DNA of 10,132 bases from Clostridium sp. (GTDB taxonomy: Bacteria > Bacillota > Clostridia > Clostridiales > Clostridiaceae): the NCBI GenBank assembly GCA_012511315.1, contig JAAZGI010000401.1:1-10132 (forward strand), given 5' to 3'. The position numbers and the translations under genes are program-made. The notes under the pieces were generated by a model. It was not told the origin of the DNA, searched no databases, and saw nothing but the letters and a program-made list of their open reading frames with translations. Of this stretch, positions 1 through 6,841 are shown piece by piece; the first letter of the stretch is position 1; the number at the start of each line of letters is the position of its first letter.

Positions 1-746
1 CCGGGATCTTCTCCCACCGTCTCAATTGTCCCTACATAAATATCCGGTGGATAAAAGCCTCCTATTCCAGATGTAACAATATCATCTCCCGATTGAATCA
101 TAGCTTCCAGAGACATTTCAGTAATCACAGCCATATTGGACCGCCCTAAAATAGTAGCTCCCGATAAGATCCCTTCAAACTCTTTTCTTCCGGCGGAAAC
201 CACCGATACTTTCACATTTTCAGAAGATATGGTTTCAAGAATTGAATGGCGTTCATAAACCTCAGTAATTTGGCCCGCTAAGCCTTCATAGGTGATGACA
301 ACCATACCGCGTTGAATGCCATCTATTAGCCCTTTGTCCAGTGTGTAGGAAGGAGATAAAGGTGACAAAGAACGATTGATCACGTTGGTTCCAACATATT
401 CATACTCACTGTGGCGTTCCTTATATTGGAACATAGCCCGTAGGTCTATGTTCTCTTTTTGAATCTCATCAAATTTACGAATCTTTGCTTCCTGCTCGGC
501 TAGTTTCATCTTTAATTCCAAGTTTTCATCTCGAACCTCTTTGAAATTAAAGTAAAAATCAATGGTTTCTTCCACCTTGTCATTTAGGACGCGTCCGGCC
601 CGTTGAACAGGGTTTAAAGCTCTACTAGCTGTCCCAACAACAGGCCCTGCTCCTGGTTTGAGCTGAGTATAAACCATTAGTGCCAATAGAGCCAGCGTAA
701 GGACAGCTATCGTAATTATTAGTTTAGGTTTTTTGATCTTTCTCAT
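1..746 (-). CDS. mreC: Cell shape-determining protein MreC (C-terminus cut by window edge)
   Basis: MreC is the membrane-anchored periplasmic-side partner of MreB in the elongasome, where it organises peptidoglycan synthases during sidewall growth. The minus-strand frame opens at the ATG at 746-744 and stays open for 248 codons to the window edge, so roughly the last 30-40 residues of a usual ~280-residue protein are missing. Visible parts are a short basic N-terminus, one membrane helix at about residues 8-27, a coiled-coil stretch rich in Glu/Lys/Leu at about 65-105, and then the beta-barrel domain. The motif TSGIGGFYPPDIYVGTI near the cut end matches the conserved MreC TSGxGGxxPxxxxVGxV signature. 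The start overlaps the mreB stop as ATGA, implying translational coupling. The frame is identified by reading the sequence, and the family call is firm. Confidence 0.95.
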   Translation of the reverse strand, partial: MRKIKKPKLIITIAVLTLALLALMVYTQLKPGAGPVVGTASRALNPVQRAGRVLNDKVEETIDFYFNFKEVRDENLELKMKLAEQEAKIRKFDEIQKENIDLRAMFQYKERHSEYEYVGTNVINRSLSPLSPSYTLDKGLIDGIQRGMVVITYEGLAGQITEVYERHSILETISSENVKVSVVSAGRKEFEGILSGATILGRSNMAVITEMSLEAMIQSGDDIVTSGIGGFYPPDIYVGTIETVGEDP

Positions 747-1792
747 TTGAGATTCCGGACCAACTCATCGAAGCGATTCAGTGCGATCCCAGCTCCTACG
801 GCCACACAATCTAAAGGTGAATCGGCGATAAATACAGGCATTTTAGTTTCTTTGGAAATCAGCGTATCAATGCCACGTAACAAAGCGCCACCACCTGTTA
901 AGGTAATTCCACGATCCATAATGTCAGCGGATAATTCCGGCGGCGTTTTTTCAAGAGTAGTCACAATCGCCTCTACCATCAGAGAAATTGGATATTCCAA
1001 GGCCTTAGCCACGTCGCCTTCTGTTACGTTAATATCCTTTGGTAGGCCTGTATCTAAATCTCTTCCTTTTACTTTCATCGATTTTTCATAATCCAGCTCT
1101 GTGTAATTGCGGTTTTCTTCTTCGCTTTCTTCAAATTTATAAGCTGTACCTAGGTTGATTTTGATATCTTCAGCTGTCCGTTCTCCAATCAATAAGTTGT
1201 AGTGTTTTCGGATATAAGAAATGATGGCTTCATCCAACTCTTCTCCACCCCAACGGAGTGATTTTGCGATCACAATACCACCCATGGAAATTACAGCAAC
1301 TTCAGTGGTTCCTCCTCCAAGGTCCACCACCATCGTCCCTAAAGGATCAAATACTGGCAGTCCGGCTCCCATCGCTGCGCATAATGCTGATTCTAGTAAA
1401 AGAACGTCATCTCCCACCGACTCCTCAATTGCATGCATTAAGGCAGAACGTTCGACCTGGGTCACCCCTGAAGGGTGAGATATTATAGCTCGCGGACTTT
1501 TAAAAGCTGCCTTGGCGACAGATTTTTTCACTAAATAGCGTAGCAACTCACAGGTTCGGTCATACTCTGCAACGACCCCATCTTGAATAGGACGTATTGC
1601 CATCATATTTCCTGGCGTACGACCAATCATCTTTCTAGCTTCTTCACCGACGGACTCCACGATCTCCAGTTCTGTATTGTAGCAAACAACGGTAGGCTCG
1701 CGGAAAACAATTCCTTTTTCCGTGACATATACCAGCGAGTTGGTGGTACCCAAATCAATCGCTAATTCACTTTTCTTTCTAAAAAAACTCAT
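743..1792 (-). CDS. mreB: Rod shape-determining protein MreB (bacterial actin)
   Basis: MreB is an actin-like ATPase that polymerises on the inner face of the membrane and directs cell-wall elongation. The protein is 349 residues, the normal length. Actin-fold nucleotide motifs are visible: phosphate-1 loop DLGTTNS at residues 13-19, phosphate-2 loop DLGGGTTEVAVIS at 157-169 and adenosine loop TGGGALLRG at 299-307. I chose the ATG at 1792 rather than an in-frame ATG at 1849, because AGAGGAG lies just upstream of 1792, the protein then begins with the usual short MreB N-terminus, and the longer version would run inside radC. The start is 10 bases after the radC stop, and the TGA stop overlaps the mreC start. 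Adjacency to mreC favours mreB over the paralogue mbl. An acidic stretch at about 219-236 is longer than in typical MreB. Confidence 0.96.
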   Translation of the reverse strand: MSFFRKKSELAIDLGTTNSLVYVTEKGIVFREPTVVCYNTELEIVESVGEEARKMIGRTPGNMMAIRPIQDGVVAEYDRTCELLRYLVKKSVAKAAFKSPRAIISHPSGVTQVERSALMHAIEESVGDDVLLLESALCAAMGAGLPVFDPLGTMVVDLGGGTTEVAVISMGGIVIAKSLRWGGEELDEAIISYIRKHYNLLIGERTAEDIKINLGTAYKFEESEEENRNYTELDYEKSMKVKGRDLDTGLPKDINVTEGDVAKALEYPISLMVEAIVTTLEKTPPELSADIMDRGITLTGGGALLRGIDTLISKETKMPVFIADSPLDCVAVGAGIALNRFDELVRNLK

Positions 1793-1802
1793 CTTAACTC
1801 CT

Positions 1803-2483
1803 CTAAAAGTAGCCCATTTCTTTGAGACTAATATAACGACCTTCTCCAATGATGAGATGATCTAATAGCTCAATCCCTATTATTTTCCCGGCTTCTTTTA
1901 CTCTCCTGGTTGAATTAATATCATCACCTGAAGGAGTAGGGTCTCCTGATGGATGATTATGGATCAAAATAATGCTTGCCGCACTACGGCGGATTGCATC
2001 TCTAAATATATCTCTTGGATGAACAATTGACGATGACAAGGTCCCCACCGAAGCATCGATAGTTCCTGTCACAATATTTTTAGTATTTAAAATTAATACT
2101 TTTAAGATTTCTTTTTTTAAATCGCGCATTTCATTCATAACTAAATCTGCCGCATCTTGAGGTGACGAAATACAATATTCATCTCCAGAGCGGAAATTAC
2201 GATACCTTTTGGCTATTTCTGCCACAGCTAATATTTGCGTAGCTTTCACAGCTTTTATCCCATCCAACTTCACTAGTTCATGTAAATCAGCTTCCAACAC
2301 GCCGTTTAGTCCGCCAAAATTATTTAGTAGCTTAGCCGAAAGGTTTAAAACTCCTTCTCTAGCAGTACCCGTTCGGAGTATAACCGCCAATAGTTCAGCA
2401 TTGGATAATGAAGCAGCTCCATATTTTTGAAGTCGCTCTTGAGGTCGCTCCTGAAAAGGTAAGTCTCGTACTCGTTGTTCCAT
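1803..2483 (-). CDS. radC: RadC family protein (UPF0758, JAMM-fold)
   Basis: This is a 226-residue RadC-family protein, the usual length. Despite its name, the family's role in DNA repair is not established; it has a JAMM/MPN metalloprotease-like fold. The N-terminal part (about residues 1-100) contains the helix-hairpin-helix-like region with the conserved ILRTGT segment at 35-40. The C-terminal JAMM motif HxHx7SxxD is complete: H175, H177, S185 and D188, within HNHPSGDPTPSGDD, with a possible upstream Glu at 125. The ATG at 2483 is preceded by GAGGAG at a 6-base spacing. The gene sits between maf and mreB, the classical Firmicute order, and ends in TAG 10 bases before the mreB start. Confidence 0.96.
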   Translation of the reverse strand: MEQRVRDLPFQERPQERLQKYGAASLSNAELLAVILRTGTAREGVLNLSAKLLNNFGGLNGVLEADLHELVKLDGIKAVKATQILAVAEIAKRYRNFRSGDEYCISSPQDAADLVMNEMRDLKKEILKVLILNTKNIVTGTIDASVGTLSSSIVHPRDIFRDAIRRSAASIILIHNHPSGDPTPSGDDINSTRRVKEAGKIIGIELLDHLIIGEGRYISLKEMGYF

Positions 2484-2521
2484 GAAAATCTCCTCGGATT
2501 TGAGATTTCCCCAGTATATTA

Positions 2522-2527
2522 ATTATA
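2522..2527 (-). promoter_or_regulatory. Possible extended -10 promoter for radC-mreB-mreC
   Basis: On the minus strand the end of maf reads TGTTATAAT, a perfect TATAAT with an upstream TG, which would give a transcript with a leader of roughly 30 bases to the radC ATG. No good -35 hexamer is visible at 16-18 bases. The match overlaps the maf stop codon and lies in a run of A/T-rich codons, so chance is a real alternative and radC may simply be cotranscribed with maf. Confidence 0.3.
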
Positions 2528-3092
2528 ACAAGCCTAGGTTTTTTAATTCTTTGTACAACCTGGCTACAGGAAGACCAACCACAGTGTAGTAATCTCCCTC
2601 AATACATTCCACATATTTGGCTGCTGCCCCTTGTATTGCATAGGCTCCAGCCTTTCCCATATAGTCTCCTTGATCTAAATAAGCTTCAATTTCATCATCA
2701 GTCATGGATGCAAATCGAACCTTTGTGGAGACGTGATCCACTACTTTTATGCTTTGACTTGACGACAAAAGCGCGAAAGCTGTTATGACTTGATGGACAG
2801 TCCCTTGCATTCGATGAATCATTTGACGTGCTTCCGTTCGATCCTTCGGTTTATTCAAAATCTTTCCACCAATTACAACCAAGGTGTCACTGCCAATGAT
2901 TAAATCTTGTGGATATTTTTCAGCAATGCACTCTGCCTTTTTAAAAGCAAGCTTTCTACAATATGTTTCTGGACTCCCTAGATATTCAACCTCCCGTTCT
3001 GGGAAATCTGATGGGATGACTTCGAATTGATTGGTTAAATAATGCATGAGTTCCAAACGTCTTGGTGATTGAGATGCTAGTATAATTTTCAT
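2523..3092 (-). CDS. maf: Maf-like nucleoside triphosphate pyrophosphatase
   Basis: Maf proteins hydrolyse nucleoside triphosphates to monophosphates plus pyrophosphate. The YhdE-type members act on dTTP, UTP and modified pyrimidine nucleotides, cleaning the nucleotide pool in the cytoplasm. The protein is 189 residues, as expected. Family motifs are present: ASQSPRR near the N-terminus (residues 6-12), the GSDTLV segment with the catalytic Asp at about 69, and GKAGAYAIQG in the C-terminal half, which suits the YhdE subgroup. The ATG at 3092 has AGAAGG and AAGG upstream. It is the first gene of the maf-radC-mreBC series, and 39 bases separate its stop from the radC start. Substrate class is inferred from the family, not shown by the sequence. 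Confidence 0.95.
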   Translation of the reverse strand: MKIILASQSPRRLELMHYLTNQFEVIPSDFPEREVEYLGSPETYCRKLAFKKAECIAEKYPQDLIIGSDTLVVIGGKILNKPKDRTEARQMIHRMQGTVHQVITAFALLSSSQSIKVVDHVSTKVRFASMTDDEIEAYLDQGDYMGKAGAYAIQGAAAKYVECIEGDYYTVVGLPVARLYKELKNLGLL

Positions 3093-3100
3093 AAAATTCC

Positions 3101-3202
3101 TTAACCTTCTGATAATTTAGGACCAATGTCATCATCTATCTTACCATTGACAATTTGCCCATTCAACACAGTTGTGGTTACAAAGCTCCCAATCCCTTTA
3201 AA
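3101..3202 (-). pseudogene. C-terminal fragment of an unrecognised decayed gene upstream of maf
   Basis: Directly upstream of maf the minus strand carries 33 open codons ending in TAA at 3103-3101. They include the protein-like segment VTTTVLNGQIVNGKIDDD. An in-frame TAA at 3205-3203 closes the frame at its 5' side. In the neighbouring frame a short open stretch ending with FFKPHNLKGLGAL runs into the same region, with similar residues (LKGLG versus FKGIG). That would fit a frameshift joining two halves of one former gene. There is no start codon or ribosome binding site of its own. I do not recognise the family. This is an inference from composition and could be chance. Confidence 0.3.
3138..3166 (-). 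promoter_or_regulatory. Candidate sigma-A promoter for maf
   Basis: On the minus strand TTGAAT (3166-3161) and TAAGAT (3143-3138) are separated by 17 bases, each matching the consensus at four of six positions, with a TGG directly before the -10 hexamer. The predicted start would lie near 3131, about 40 bases before the maf ATG. The site lies inside the decayed coding fragment upstream of maf, so it could have arisen after that gene was lost. Confidence 0.35.
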
Positions 3203-3405
3203 TTATGAGGTTTAAAGAAGGCTTCCATACAGTTATTCTAAAAGTAATCATTTTTAGAGACCCTAGAACATAACATCTTTATTTTACCATTTAATAGCCC
3301 TCCATTGACTAATTAAAGGTGAAGATTTTAAATTTTTAACCAACTTTTGAAACAGTCTTCTTTTATCAGTTATTATTACTTAGATTCTTCCCATATTAGA
3401 TCCCA
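3203..3405. other. Non-coding, very AT-rich spacer
   Basis: Within the roughly 600-base gap between maf and the FUSC gene, this central part has many stops in all frames. I see no gene, tRNA, strong hairpin or convincing promoter in it. It is compatible with a decayed coding region lying between the two fragments annotated on either side. Confidence 0.5.
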
Positions 3406-3428
3406 TTACTCTAAGTTTAACTTTCCCA

Positions 3429-3488
3429 ACCCATACTTTTTTAGCGCATTCTTTCTCAACATTTACTTTTTCAACTCATTCCTTCTCA
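3429..3488 (-). repeat. Imperfect tandem repeat, two 30-base units
   Basis: Read on the minus strand, 3488-3459 and 3458-3429 align without gaps at 23 of 30 positions, both starting TGAGAA and sharing AAAAAGTA near the end. The period is a multiple of three and keeps frame, giving a ten-residue protein repeat within the decayed reading frame. A third, poorer partial copy (TGGGAAAG) follows. Confidence 0.55.
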
Positions 3489-3575
3489 CACTTGCTAATT
3501 CATTATGTGCATCTTTGCATTGAATTTTTATTGTATTTTCCCCTGATCCTAACTTCATTTTAAGAATACTAAAGC

Positions 3576-3623
3576 TTAACGTGACCCCAAGCGTTAAATA
3601 TCCAACACTAGAGGTCACGTTAA
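3576..3623. repeat. Perfect 11-bp inverted repeat with 26-base spacer
   Basis: TTAACGTGACC at 3576-3586 is the exact reverse complement of GGTCACGTTAA at 3613-3623. The first six bases of the left arm also pair perfectly with CGTTAA at 3592-3597, so two hairpins that exclude each other can be drawn. It lies 67 bases past the FUSC stop. The minus-strand downstream sequence has only a broken T-run, so a terminator role is uncertain. Confidence 0.5.
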
Positions 3624-3689
3624 TGCCCGAGATTATTTGTTTTAAAAATTTTTTCTTTTTCTGAAGTACAGATGAAACATCATTGTGAA

Positions 3690-4595
3690 TTACAGCTCCT
3701 TAATTTGGTCCTCAATCATTTGAATATCTTTTAAGTTAGCAATTAAGCGTTTCAAAATATAATTGTAGATAACCTCTTCTCGGGACATTGTTTTTTCATC
3801 CCAGATTCGTTCAAATAGCTCTTCGTGACCATATAAATCAGTAAGTTCTTTTTGGTTTGCATCGGTTACACGCATCTCTTTACCCATTAGCGATAGATTT
3901 TCTGAATAGATATATATTTTTTGATAATGAGATAAAAGTTTCTTGTCAAGAATTAATCGTTTATCACCAATACTTTCCACTAAACCTATCTCTGTTTCCG
4001 CTCGGTGAATGTCTTTGGCTAGATGTTGAATTTCTAATCGATAATCTTCCAAATCATCATACATGCGATAAAGATAAATTTTTTCAACTAAGGCTAGGGT
4101 GGTTTCATATAACTGTTTTTCCTGGTTTTGAATTCGTTTCGATGGTTTGGGTGGAAAAACCAGGAAATTTACTGCCAAAGCAATAACTACAGCAATAGAG
4201 GTGTCCCGCATCCGAATTAAAGAAATCAAATAAGGATTTTCCCCTGCAAATCCATTGAGCAGAACTAAAATCGTAACACTTCCTGACACTCCGATGGACC
4301 CGATCTGGCCCAAACGATTTGCCACAATAATTAAAAGCATGACCGCTAGTCCTGCAGCAACTGGCAAGGGAAGTCCAGAGTAATATAGAAAAATAGCACT
4401 TAATGAGCCAATCACTGTGGCTGCGACTCGCTTTAGCCCAATTTGAAAGGAGGACGCCACATGACTTTCTAAAGCTATTAAGGCTGTGAATAGTAGAACG
4501 AATTGATCCTCTGGATTAATCCATTGAGCCACTAAGGCTGCCAAAAAAACGGTAAGTCCTGTTTTGAAGGTTCTCATACCGATATAACGACTCAT
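3690..4595 (-). CDS. FUSC / aromatic acid exporter (ArAE) family membrane protein
   Basis: This is a 301-residue integral membrane protein resembling the Firmicute aromatic-acid-exporter family (FUSC superfamily, YgaE/YqjA-like). The N-terminal half is strongly hydrophobic, with about six membrane helices at roughly 11-27, 32-46, 56-73, 77-92, 98-114 and 131-147. An FPPKPSKR boundary follows, then a soluble, charged, mostly helical domain of about 150 residues, the usual layout with a cytoplasmic C-terminal domain. Family members are thought to export aromatic or organic acids, but the substrate cannot be read here. The ATG at 4595 has AAAGGTGGAG upstream and lies 13 bases after the sulfurtransferase stop, so the two genes are almost certainly cotranscribed. 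The last codons (AAG GAG) look like a ribosome binding site, but no good gene follows. Confidence 0.85.
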   Translation of the reverse strand: MSRYIGMRTFKTGLTVFLAALVAQWINPEDQFVLLFTALIALESHVASSFQIGLKRVAATVIGSLSAIFLYYSGLPLPVAAGLAVMLLIIVANRLGQIGSIGVSGSVTILVLLNGFAGENPYLISLIRMRDTSIAVVIALAVNFLVFPPKPSKRIQNQEKQLYETTLALVEKIYLYRMYDDLEDYRLEIQHLAKDIHRAETEIGLVESIGDKRLILDKKLLSHYQKIYIYSENLSLMGKEMRVTDANQKELTDLYGHEELFERIWDEKTMSREEVIYNYILKRLIANLKDIQMIEDQIKEL

Positions 4596-4608
4596 GCTTA
4601 CTCCACCT

Positions 4609-5424
4609 TTAATCTACTGTATTTCCTTTTTTAAGCCATAGACTGTAGGAACCATTATATAACCTTGGCTCAAAACCAACTTCGTCTAAAATAATGTAAT
4701 TTGCACAAGCTGTGACGCCTGAACCACAAGATACTACTATATCCTGCTCTTTCGTTAAATCAGAGAAGCGCTCTTTTAATTCTTCATCTGATTTTTTAAT
4801 GCCTTCATCTGTATAGTTATCACCATAAAAATAGTTGACTGCATTGGGGATGTGACCTGCTTTGTCATAAAGGTGTTCTACCTCTCCACGATATCGCTCT
4901 GCACTCCTTGAATCAATCAAAACCATTTCATCATTGGGCTTTTTTGAATACTTTACGATTTCATCATAGGAGGCTAACAATTCCTGATTGGCAGATAACT
5001 CAATATAGCTCTTCTGCGCTTTAGGAACCTCTTGGCTCATCTTGTAACCATAGTTAACAGCTGCTGGGAAGCCCCCATTTAAAACAAATACTTTTTCAAG
5101 TCCAAAGTATTTTAAAATAAACCAGCCGCGCGGGGCTGTAAAATTAGATCCCTCATCATAAAATACGAATACAGATTCATTGTTGGCCCCCATTTCTTCT
5201 AGTCTTTTTTTGATTTGATCTTGACTTGGTAATGGATGGCTTCCTGTATTTTCAGTTATTTCTCCAGTCAAATCCTCTTCTAAACTTAAGTAAAAAGCAT
5301 TATTCAAATGTTCTGTTGCATATGCCTTTGGACCGAAGGTCGGATCCTGAAGGTCTTGGCGGACATCAATAAGGATTACATTATCCAACTGATCTAGTTC
5401 ATCTGGATTAATAAAGTTTTTCAT
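4609..5424 (-). CDS. Sulfurtransferase, tandem rhodanese (3-mercaptopyruvate type)
   Basis: This 271-residue protein has two rhodanese domains, about 1-135 and 145-271. It would move a sulfane sulfur from 3-mercaptopyruvate or thiosulfate to a thiol or cyanide acceptor in the cytoplasm. The C-terminal domain holds the active loop CGSGVTA with catalytic Cys233; Cys-Gly-Ser/Thr-Gly is typical of mercaptopyruvate sulfurtransferases, whereas thiosulfate enzymes usually have CRKGVT. The N-terminal domain lacks the Cys (FYDEGSNFTAPRG at that place) and is the usual inactive structural half. I chose the ATG at 5424 over an in-frame ATG at 5457, because GAAGGAG sits 5 bases upstream and the family N-terminus begins at this point. 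It lies upstream of the FUSC gene with 13 bases between, and begins after the terminator of the S1 gene. No clear promoter was seen. Confidence 0.9.
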   Translation of the reverse strand: MKNFINPDELDQLDNVILIDVRQDLQDPTFGPKAYATEHLNNAFYLSLEEDLTGEITENTGSHPLPSQDQIKKRLEEMGANNESVFVFYDEGSNFTAPRGWFILKYFGLEKVFVLNGGFPAAVNYGYKMSQEVPKAQKSYIELSANQELLASYDEIVKYSKKPNDEMVLIDSRSAERYRGEVEHLYDKAGHIPNAVNYFYGDNYTDEGIKKSDEELKERFSDLTKEQDIVVSCGSGVTACANYIILDEVGFEPRLYNGSYSLWLKKGNTVD

Positions 5425-5493
5425 AAAGACTCCTTCTTTGTTAAGCTTTTCTTTCATATTAACACAAGCAGTGAATTGGCTGTACCGCTTAAT

Positions 5494-5526
5494 AAAAAAA
5501 GCAGCGAGCCAGGCTCACCGCTTTTT
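5494..5526 (-). terminator. Intrinsic terminator after the S1 gene (possibly bidirectional)
   Basis: On the minus strand AGCGGTGAGCC pairs with GGCTCGCTGCT (stem 5522-5500, with two G-U pairs and a tight loop) and is followed by seven Ts. The stem is preceded by five As, so it has a shorter T-run on the plus strand as well. It lies 30 bases beyond the S1 stop codon and insulates the sulfurtransferase gene. Confidence 0.9.
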
Positions 5527-5551
5527 ATTATCATCTGCTTAGCAGTTTGAT

Positions 5552-6841
5552 TTATTTGTCTTCTTCGCCAAAGTTCATCTTTTCCTTCAAATCACCAAAC
5601 AGATCGCCCAGTGTTAGGTTATCGGCTGAATCATGGTAGCCTCTATCCACTTGACGCTTTTCTGTGTAGCCTCCTCTGTTGGAAGATGTTCTTGGTGCAC
5701 GTTCTCTTCTCTGTCTTGGCTGTCTTTCCTTGCGTGCTTCTCCAGCATTCTCAAACCGGTCACGACGTGGGGAACGCTCTCCAGAGAAACCGCCTCGGTC
5801 GAGGGTGCCTTCTCTCATTGTCAAGGACATTTTCTTTGTATCCGTGTTAAAGTCTTTAACCCGAACGGTAACTTCTTGACCCTTTTGAACAACGTCTTCA
5901 ACGGAGTCAACTTGGCCTTCTGTTAGTTCTGAGATATGAAGATATCCTTCAAGACCAGGCTCAAGCTGAACGAAAGCTCCTGACTTGATGATATTCATAA
6001 CTGTCCCAGGATAGGACTCACCTACCACGTACTTATCAATGGTATTCCATGGATCTGCTTCAGGTGTTTTCATTGACAAGCTGATCTTTCCAGAGCTCTG
6101 GTTGATCTGCTTAATGATTACCCGTACATCATCGCCTTCATTAACGATGTCTGATGGATGTTTGATTCGTCCATAGGACAAGTCTGAAATATGTGCCAGA
6201 CCTTCAATTCCGCCAACATCAATGAATGCTCCATAGTTCATGAGTTTTGTGACTTTACCATCAACTGTTGATCCTTCAACTAAAGTCTTTAGTGCTTCTT
6301 CACGCATAACTGCACGTTCTGCACGATCCAACTCTTTTCTGGAAACAACAGCTCTTCTCTTTGCTTTGTCAAACTCAATAACCTGAACTTCCATTTCCTC
6401 ACCCACCAAAACAGATAGGTCTGGGATATAGGAATCGGATGATAGGGATGCTGGCATAAAGCCCTGAAGTCCTAGGACCTCTACTCGCAATCCACCTTTG
6501 ACAGCATCGTTTACTTTAGCTAGGACTGGTGTTCCTTCAACTAAAGCACGCTCAACGTTTTGAACAGCTGCATCAGCTTCCGCTCTTCTTTTTGACAAAA
6601 GAACGTTACCTTCTCCATCTGAAACTTTAATCACAGAAACTTTAATGTCATCGCCTTCTTTGATTAGTTCCATCAGATCTGCATCTGCATCGGTTGTGTA
6701 CTCGTTCTTTGGAACAACGCCGTCTGCCATATAATTTATGTTAACGAACACGTTATCAGGGGTAACCTTAATCACCTTACCGTCCATTACCTGGCCGGGT
6801 TTGATGCTCATGGTGGTCATTTCTGCCATCCCCTGTTCCAT
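5552..6841 (-). CDS. rpsA: S1 RNA-binding domain protein (30S ribosomal protein S1-like)
   Basis: This 429-residue protein has four S1 domains at about residues 14-84, 102-168, 190-258 and 274-343. A basic Arg/Gly-rich region follows (349-403), then a short conserved-looking C-terminal helix LTLGDLFGDLKEKM (409-422). Domains 3 and 4 have canonical S1 segments (YGAFIDVGGIEGLAHISDLS and GAFVQLEPGLEGYLHISELT). Firmicute S1 homologues of this length bind mRNA and ribosomes; they are shorter than the six-domain Enterobacterial S1. The start at 6841 is supported by AGGAAGGAG located 8 bases upstream, inside the preceding acidic frame. That frame ends with TAG directly adjacent to this ATG and in the same reading frame, so coupling, or less likely stop readthrough, may link the two. 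In-frame ATGs also occur at codons 5, 8 and 11. A strong terminator follows. Confidence 0.9.
   Translation of the reverse strand: MEQGMAEMTTMSIKPGQVMDGKVIKVTPDNVFVNINYMADGVVPKNEYTTDADADLMELIKEGDDIKVSVIKVSDGEGNVLLSKRRAEADAAVQNVERALVEGTPVLAKVNDAVKGGLRVEVLGLQGFMPASLSSDSYIPDLSVLVGEEMEVQVIEFDKAKRRAVVSRKELDRAERAVMREEALKTLVEGSTVDGKVTKLMNYGAFIDVGGIEGLAHISDLSYGRIKHPSDIVNEGDDVRVIIKQINQSSGKISLSMKTPEADPWNTIDKYVVGESYPGTVMNIIKSGAFVQLEPGLEGYLHISELTEGQVDSVEDVVQKGQEVTVRVKDFNTDTKKMSLTMREGTLDRGGFSGERSPRRDRFENAGEARKERQPRQRRERAPRTSSNRGGYTEKRQVDRGYHDSADNLTLGDLFGDLKEKMNFGEEDK

Larger units (their letters stand above)
3406..3699 (-). pseudogene. Decayed minus-strand reading frame downstream of the FUSC gene
   Basis: A minus-strand frame stays open for 78 codons from 3699 to a TAA at 3465-3463, then for 18 more codons in the same frame to a TAA at 3408-3406. 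It has no ATG with a ribosome binding site at its 5' end and overlaps the last codons of the FUSC gene in another frame. The translation has a mildly hydrophobic middle (VGYLTLGVTLSFSILKM) and a basic tail. A ten-residue motif occurs on both sides of the internal TAA, as VRRNELKK and LRKNALKKYG. The position of the TAA corresponds to TAT (Tyr) in the second copy, so a nonsense change in a former gene is plausible. The family is not recognised, and moderate open length in AT-rich DNA could be chance. Confidence 0.35.

Noticed and set aside
743..746. TGA at the end of mreB as a selenocysteine codon
   Set aside because: The protein is complete at 349 residues and the TGA overlaps the mreC start as the common ATGA coupling.
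747..1488. Plus-strand open frames opposite mreB (up to 114 codons)
   Set aside because: They lie antisense to a fully conserved mreB, have low-complexity Ser/Pro/Thr-rich translations and no family resemblance.
1793..1849. Longer MreB start adding 19 residues
   Set aside because: The extension lies inside radC, is not MreB-like, and the ATG at 1792 has a much better ribosome site.
3429..3488. CRISPR-like or other repeat array
   Set aside because: Only two imperfect adjacent copies without spacers; the period keeps coding frame, pointing to protein repeat.
3576..3623. Inverted repeat as a normal intrinsic terminator of the FUSC gene
   Set aside because: The 26-base loop and broken T-run are poor for a terminator, so I list it only as an inverted repeat.
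3857..4186. Plus-strand 109-codon open frame opposite the FUSC gene
   Set aside because: It is antisense to a good membrane-protein gene and lacks a credible ribosome binding site or recognisable protein.
5425..5457. Longer sulfurtransferase start adding 11 residues
   Set aside because: Those codons contain the ribosome binding site of the ATG at 5424 and are not part of the rhodanese fold.
5611..5926. Three overlapping plus-strand frames opposite the S1 gene tail
   Set aside because: They arise from the repetitive Arg/Gly codons on the other strand, and none has translation signals.
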